Below are positions 61,318 through 64,000 of a stretch of 64,000 bases of DNA, one piece after another. Below the pieces are notes generated by a model. The model saw only the letters and a list, made by a program, of their open reading frames with translations. It searched no databases and had not been told where the DNA came from. This DNA comes from Glossina fuscipes (taxonomy: Eukaryota > Arthropoda > Insecta > Diptera > Glossinidae): positions 35,036,447-35,100,446 of the forward strand of contig NW_023998415.1 in NCBI RefSeq assembly GCF_014805625.2, read 5' to 3'. The position numbers and the translations under genes were made by a program. Every line of letters begins with the position of its first letter. Position 1 is the first letter of the stretch.

Positions 61318-62075
61318 CCATCCATCACTGGAGGATGAGGCTTATATTCATTTTGTCGAAATGTTTGCAACGCCCAGAAGGAAGCATCAAAGACCCCTCA
61401 AGTATATATATCCTTGATCCGCATATCCGCCTGTCTGTTTTAAACTGTTCTCCTGGCCGCAAAAATTAAGCTATCGACTTCAAATTTGGCAGAATCGGTC
61501 GAAACACACGCTCACAGCACTACGTAAAATGAGAATACCTCTGTTTATCGAAAAGAATGAAAAATTGCTTTTTTTTGTTTATTACTCATAAACTAAAGCA
61601 AATACATATATAAAAATTTGAGAGCAAAAAATTGACCACGCCTACCCAATAGTATAGAGTATCAACATTTAATTATTTTTCCAATACCGTTATAACGCGC
61701 AAGAAACAAGCTTCAAAAATGCCAAAAATTATGCAAATTCTTGGCCAGTTTCAACATGGCCGCCGGTTCGCCTGTCCATGTGTCTGTTTGCGTAACTTTG
61801 TAGTATTTGCCATAAACGTTCATCCGTTAGCGAAAATTAAGATATCGCCCACAAATATTGAAAGAGTTTGCATATGACCTAAACTTTTCGAAGGCACCGC
61901 TTACAATCCCTACATGCCAAAAACTTTTATTTTGAAAATAAAAAAAAATCAGCTGCATCCCCTCTACATTATAGAGCATGAAAATTGCGTTCTTTTACTT
62001 CTTTTCATTTTGTAGGATAGCGGCAATGGGTATAAAAGATTAGGTCTCGACCGAATTTAATTTTCTTGCCTGTAC
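61318..62075 (+). repeat. DINE-1/INE-1-like repeat, family 2, near full length
   Basis: Best family-2 copy in this orientation: ATCCATCACTGGAGGATGAG, TTTTGTCGAAATGTTTGCAA, CGCCCAGAAGGAAGCAT, CAAGTATATATATCCTTGAT, TTCTCCTGGCCGCAAAAATT, TCGACTTCAAATTTGGCAGA, TTGACCACGCCTACCCAATA, AATTCTTGGCCAGTTTCAAC, GCCTGTCCATGTGTCTG, CCGTTAGCGAAAATTAAGAT, and right end GGGTATAAAAGATTAGGTCT with CGACCGAATTTAA (degenerate hairpin). Confidence 0.7.
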
Positions 62076-62204
62076 TTTAAAATCCTTTTTTAACACATGG
62101 TAAAGATTGACACTGAAACTGACGTAAACCGAATTTAATTTTTATGCTCCAAATGCGGTTGTAAGCGCTTCAAACTTATTTCCAAATATATGGAATTCAC
62201 CGAA

Positions 62205-62575
62205 CCAAAAGTTGAGGGTATATTTATTTTGTCAAAACGATAATAAAGTATACATTTATATAGTGCTGATTAATATTGAGTGCTGACTCGATCTAGCCAT
62301 GTTTATTCGTCCGTCCACTTAATCGCATGTCGATTGCAAAAACTACGATAAAATTTAGCAAAACTGTAGAATTCTAGTAGACAAATGAGTGTTGAAAATG
62401 GTCTGACAGATATACATTTCCGTGCATATGGATACAAAAATGGAAGAAATCAACCTCGCTCATCCATGATTATTAGAAAGCGAAATTTAGTTTTTCCGTT
62501 TTTTCGTTTTTTCCTTTAAACGATAACGATGGGCGATAAAAAAGGTTCGTCTGTAACGGAATTGCCAGGTATATG
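62205..62575 (+). repeat. DINE-1/INE-1-like repeat, family 2 fragment
   Basis: GAGGGTATATTTATTTTGTC, TGACTCGATCTAGCCATGTT followed by TATTCGTCCGTCC is very close to the remembered INE-1 module GAGTCGATCTAGCCATGTCC-GTCTGTCCGTC. It ends GATGGGCGATAAAAAAGGTT, the degraded terminal module. Confidence 0.55.
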
Positions 62576-62952
62576 AAAAGCACGGTTAATGATCAACCGT
62601 TGTTAAATTGTTTGTAGTTAGTGAAAATATATTCAATTCAGTTTTATAGTTTTCGCAATCATTTTTATGACCTGAACCATATAATTGCGTAGCGACTTTT
62701 GCGATTTGGATTTGTGGATCTTTTAAACGGCATAATAAATTTAATACACCCTCAACTTTTGACAATGGATAGAAAAATTGCGCTTCTCTGAACACCAATG
62801 TTTATTGTAACAAAATATTTGAAATACAACAGCTGAGGTTACATGATAAACATTGTAAAATGCATGCAAAATCACTAGGCTGCACACATTTACATTTACA
62901 TAGACGCACACATACACCAAATAATGTAATGGCGACGATGCGTGTGTTTGTG

Positions 62953-62984
<32 letters not shown>

Positions 62985-63724
62985 AAGGGAAGATGTATCT
63001 TAAATTCTTTGAATAACAATTTGCCAAAGAGGACAATAGGCAATGAGAGAACACGTACTGGTAACCGAATAACTAAACGTATGACCGTTTGATTAATCGT
63101 TTAGGTCATATTATATGGTCAGGCAGATGCAGACGCAGCAAAGTCCCATTAGAATGGAAAGTTCAATAGTGGTTAATTGTTAAAATGATTTTCGTATACA
63201 ATATTTAGTTAGGGGCTGATAATAATATTGTTAAATACCATTACCGAGGTTGAACGGATCAAATGTTTATTGCTTAGGCGTGCATACTTCAATAGATTTT
63301 GATGCACTTTACAGAGAAAAGGCGGTTATTAGAGGATGCTTTAAATTTCTGCAAATACAATAAACTTTAGTTGAATGACAAATAATTGTTATTTGATATA
63401 TTTACCCATATATTACCATACAACATACATACAGATGATAATGTTTCACTTAATCAAAGATAAGCTAAACACCTCTAACGCATTTAAAAAAGCAAAAAAA
63501 AAAAATATAAAAGCGAAGAGATTTTAGCGAATAAGGTTTCCTGTCTTTCGACAATGCAAGTAAGATAAGAAGTTATTAGATGCTTCAGTAGAAACTTTTA
63601 AATAATTATAATTCATTGACTTATACAGTGCAAAGATCCTCGAAGAATTTTCCACGTTAGCAATGTCGTGCAACTAATTTTTGTATTACGAACGACCGAC
63701 ATATTCTTTCTATTGACATTTGAA
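62576..63724. other. Spacer with (GT)n microsatellite
   Basis: (GT)n with interruptions at 62,941-62,984. The 70-codon and 100-codon minus frames (62,586-63,043) partly read through the repeat and have no recognised content. Confidence 0.45.
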
Positions 63725-63960
63725 ATATCTAGAAAGAAGCTTCAGGAACCTCACAAATTTGATTAGCATTAAATTCTGAATCGATTTAAGCATGTTCATA
63801 TGGTCCGTCGATATGTGTAATAGAAAAAAAATGTAGAGATATGTAGCTGGGGTCTTTAGTGACTGACTGACCCGTTTTCTGATGAAATACATTGCATGAA
63901 GCTTACCAAGATCAACGGATAATTTCCATTTATAAAAGTAAGTATCAAGTTCCAATGGAA
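63725..63960 (+). repeat. Family-2 repeat fragment at window end
   Basis: AATATCTAGAAAGAAGCTTC, AGGAACCTCACAAATTTGAT, TAGCATTAAATTCTGAATCG, ATTTAAGCATGTTCATATGG match the start of family-2 copies (compare 20,220-20,305). Becomes unrecognisable before the window end. Confidence 0.45.
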
Positions 63961-64000
63961 CTTATTGCAGATTACTAATAGTACCGTCGGCATAAGGTTC

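Overview
This is eukaryotic, AT-rich, gene-poor DNA. It looks like a piece of the nuclear genome of a higher fly (Diptera, Schizophora; drosophilid, tephritid or similar). The clues are an almost unaltered fly Rsf1-type splicing-factor gene, a fly-style short intron (about 70 bp), dense (TA)n, (GT)n and (GAAT)n microsatellites, and many old copies of DINE-1/INE-1-like repeats, mariners and a jockey-clade retrotransposon. Ten Ns at 59,176-59,185 mark an assembly gap.

Only two genes look alive. Near the left end, on the minus strand (3,343-3,981), is an intact single-exon gene for an RRM plus Gly/Arg/Ser-rich protein, recognised as Rsf1. Its likely 3' UTR runs leftward and its promoter lies near 4.1 kb. 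At 13,057-13,321 (plus) is a compact two-exon gene, not recognised, for a 64-residue single-pass membrane protein. It has a good start context, a 70-bp GT-AG intron and two AATAAA signals just downstream. I consider it the most interesting thing here.

Most of the rest is a transposon graveyard. On the minus strand are a broken PIF/Harbinger transposase (5.75-6.4 kb), a jockey-clade reverse-transcriptase end (25.8-26.3 kb) and an importin-alpha-like pseudogene with frameshifts (53.0-53.9 kb). Mariner transposase pieces lie at 21.6-22.3, 27.2-27.6, 36.4-36.7, 47.6-48.0 and 49.6-50.2 kb, and doubtfully at 43.3 and 61.1 kb. About twenty copies or fragments of two related repeat families, with the modules of DINE-1/INE-1 (Helitron-like), are scattered in both orientations from 9.6 to 64 kb. 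Two short tRNA-like (SINE-type) sequences sit at 29.65 and 41.6 kb.

At 58.8-59.6 kb is an unusual array whose repeat unit carries a perfect 12-bp palindrome. Its right end is inverted relative to the rest, which suggests a foldback-type element.

The genes do not form a pathway. The large spaces are consistent with intergenic or intronic DNA full of decayed repeats. Calls on decayed elements come from reading translations and comparing copies by eye; no database search was possible.
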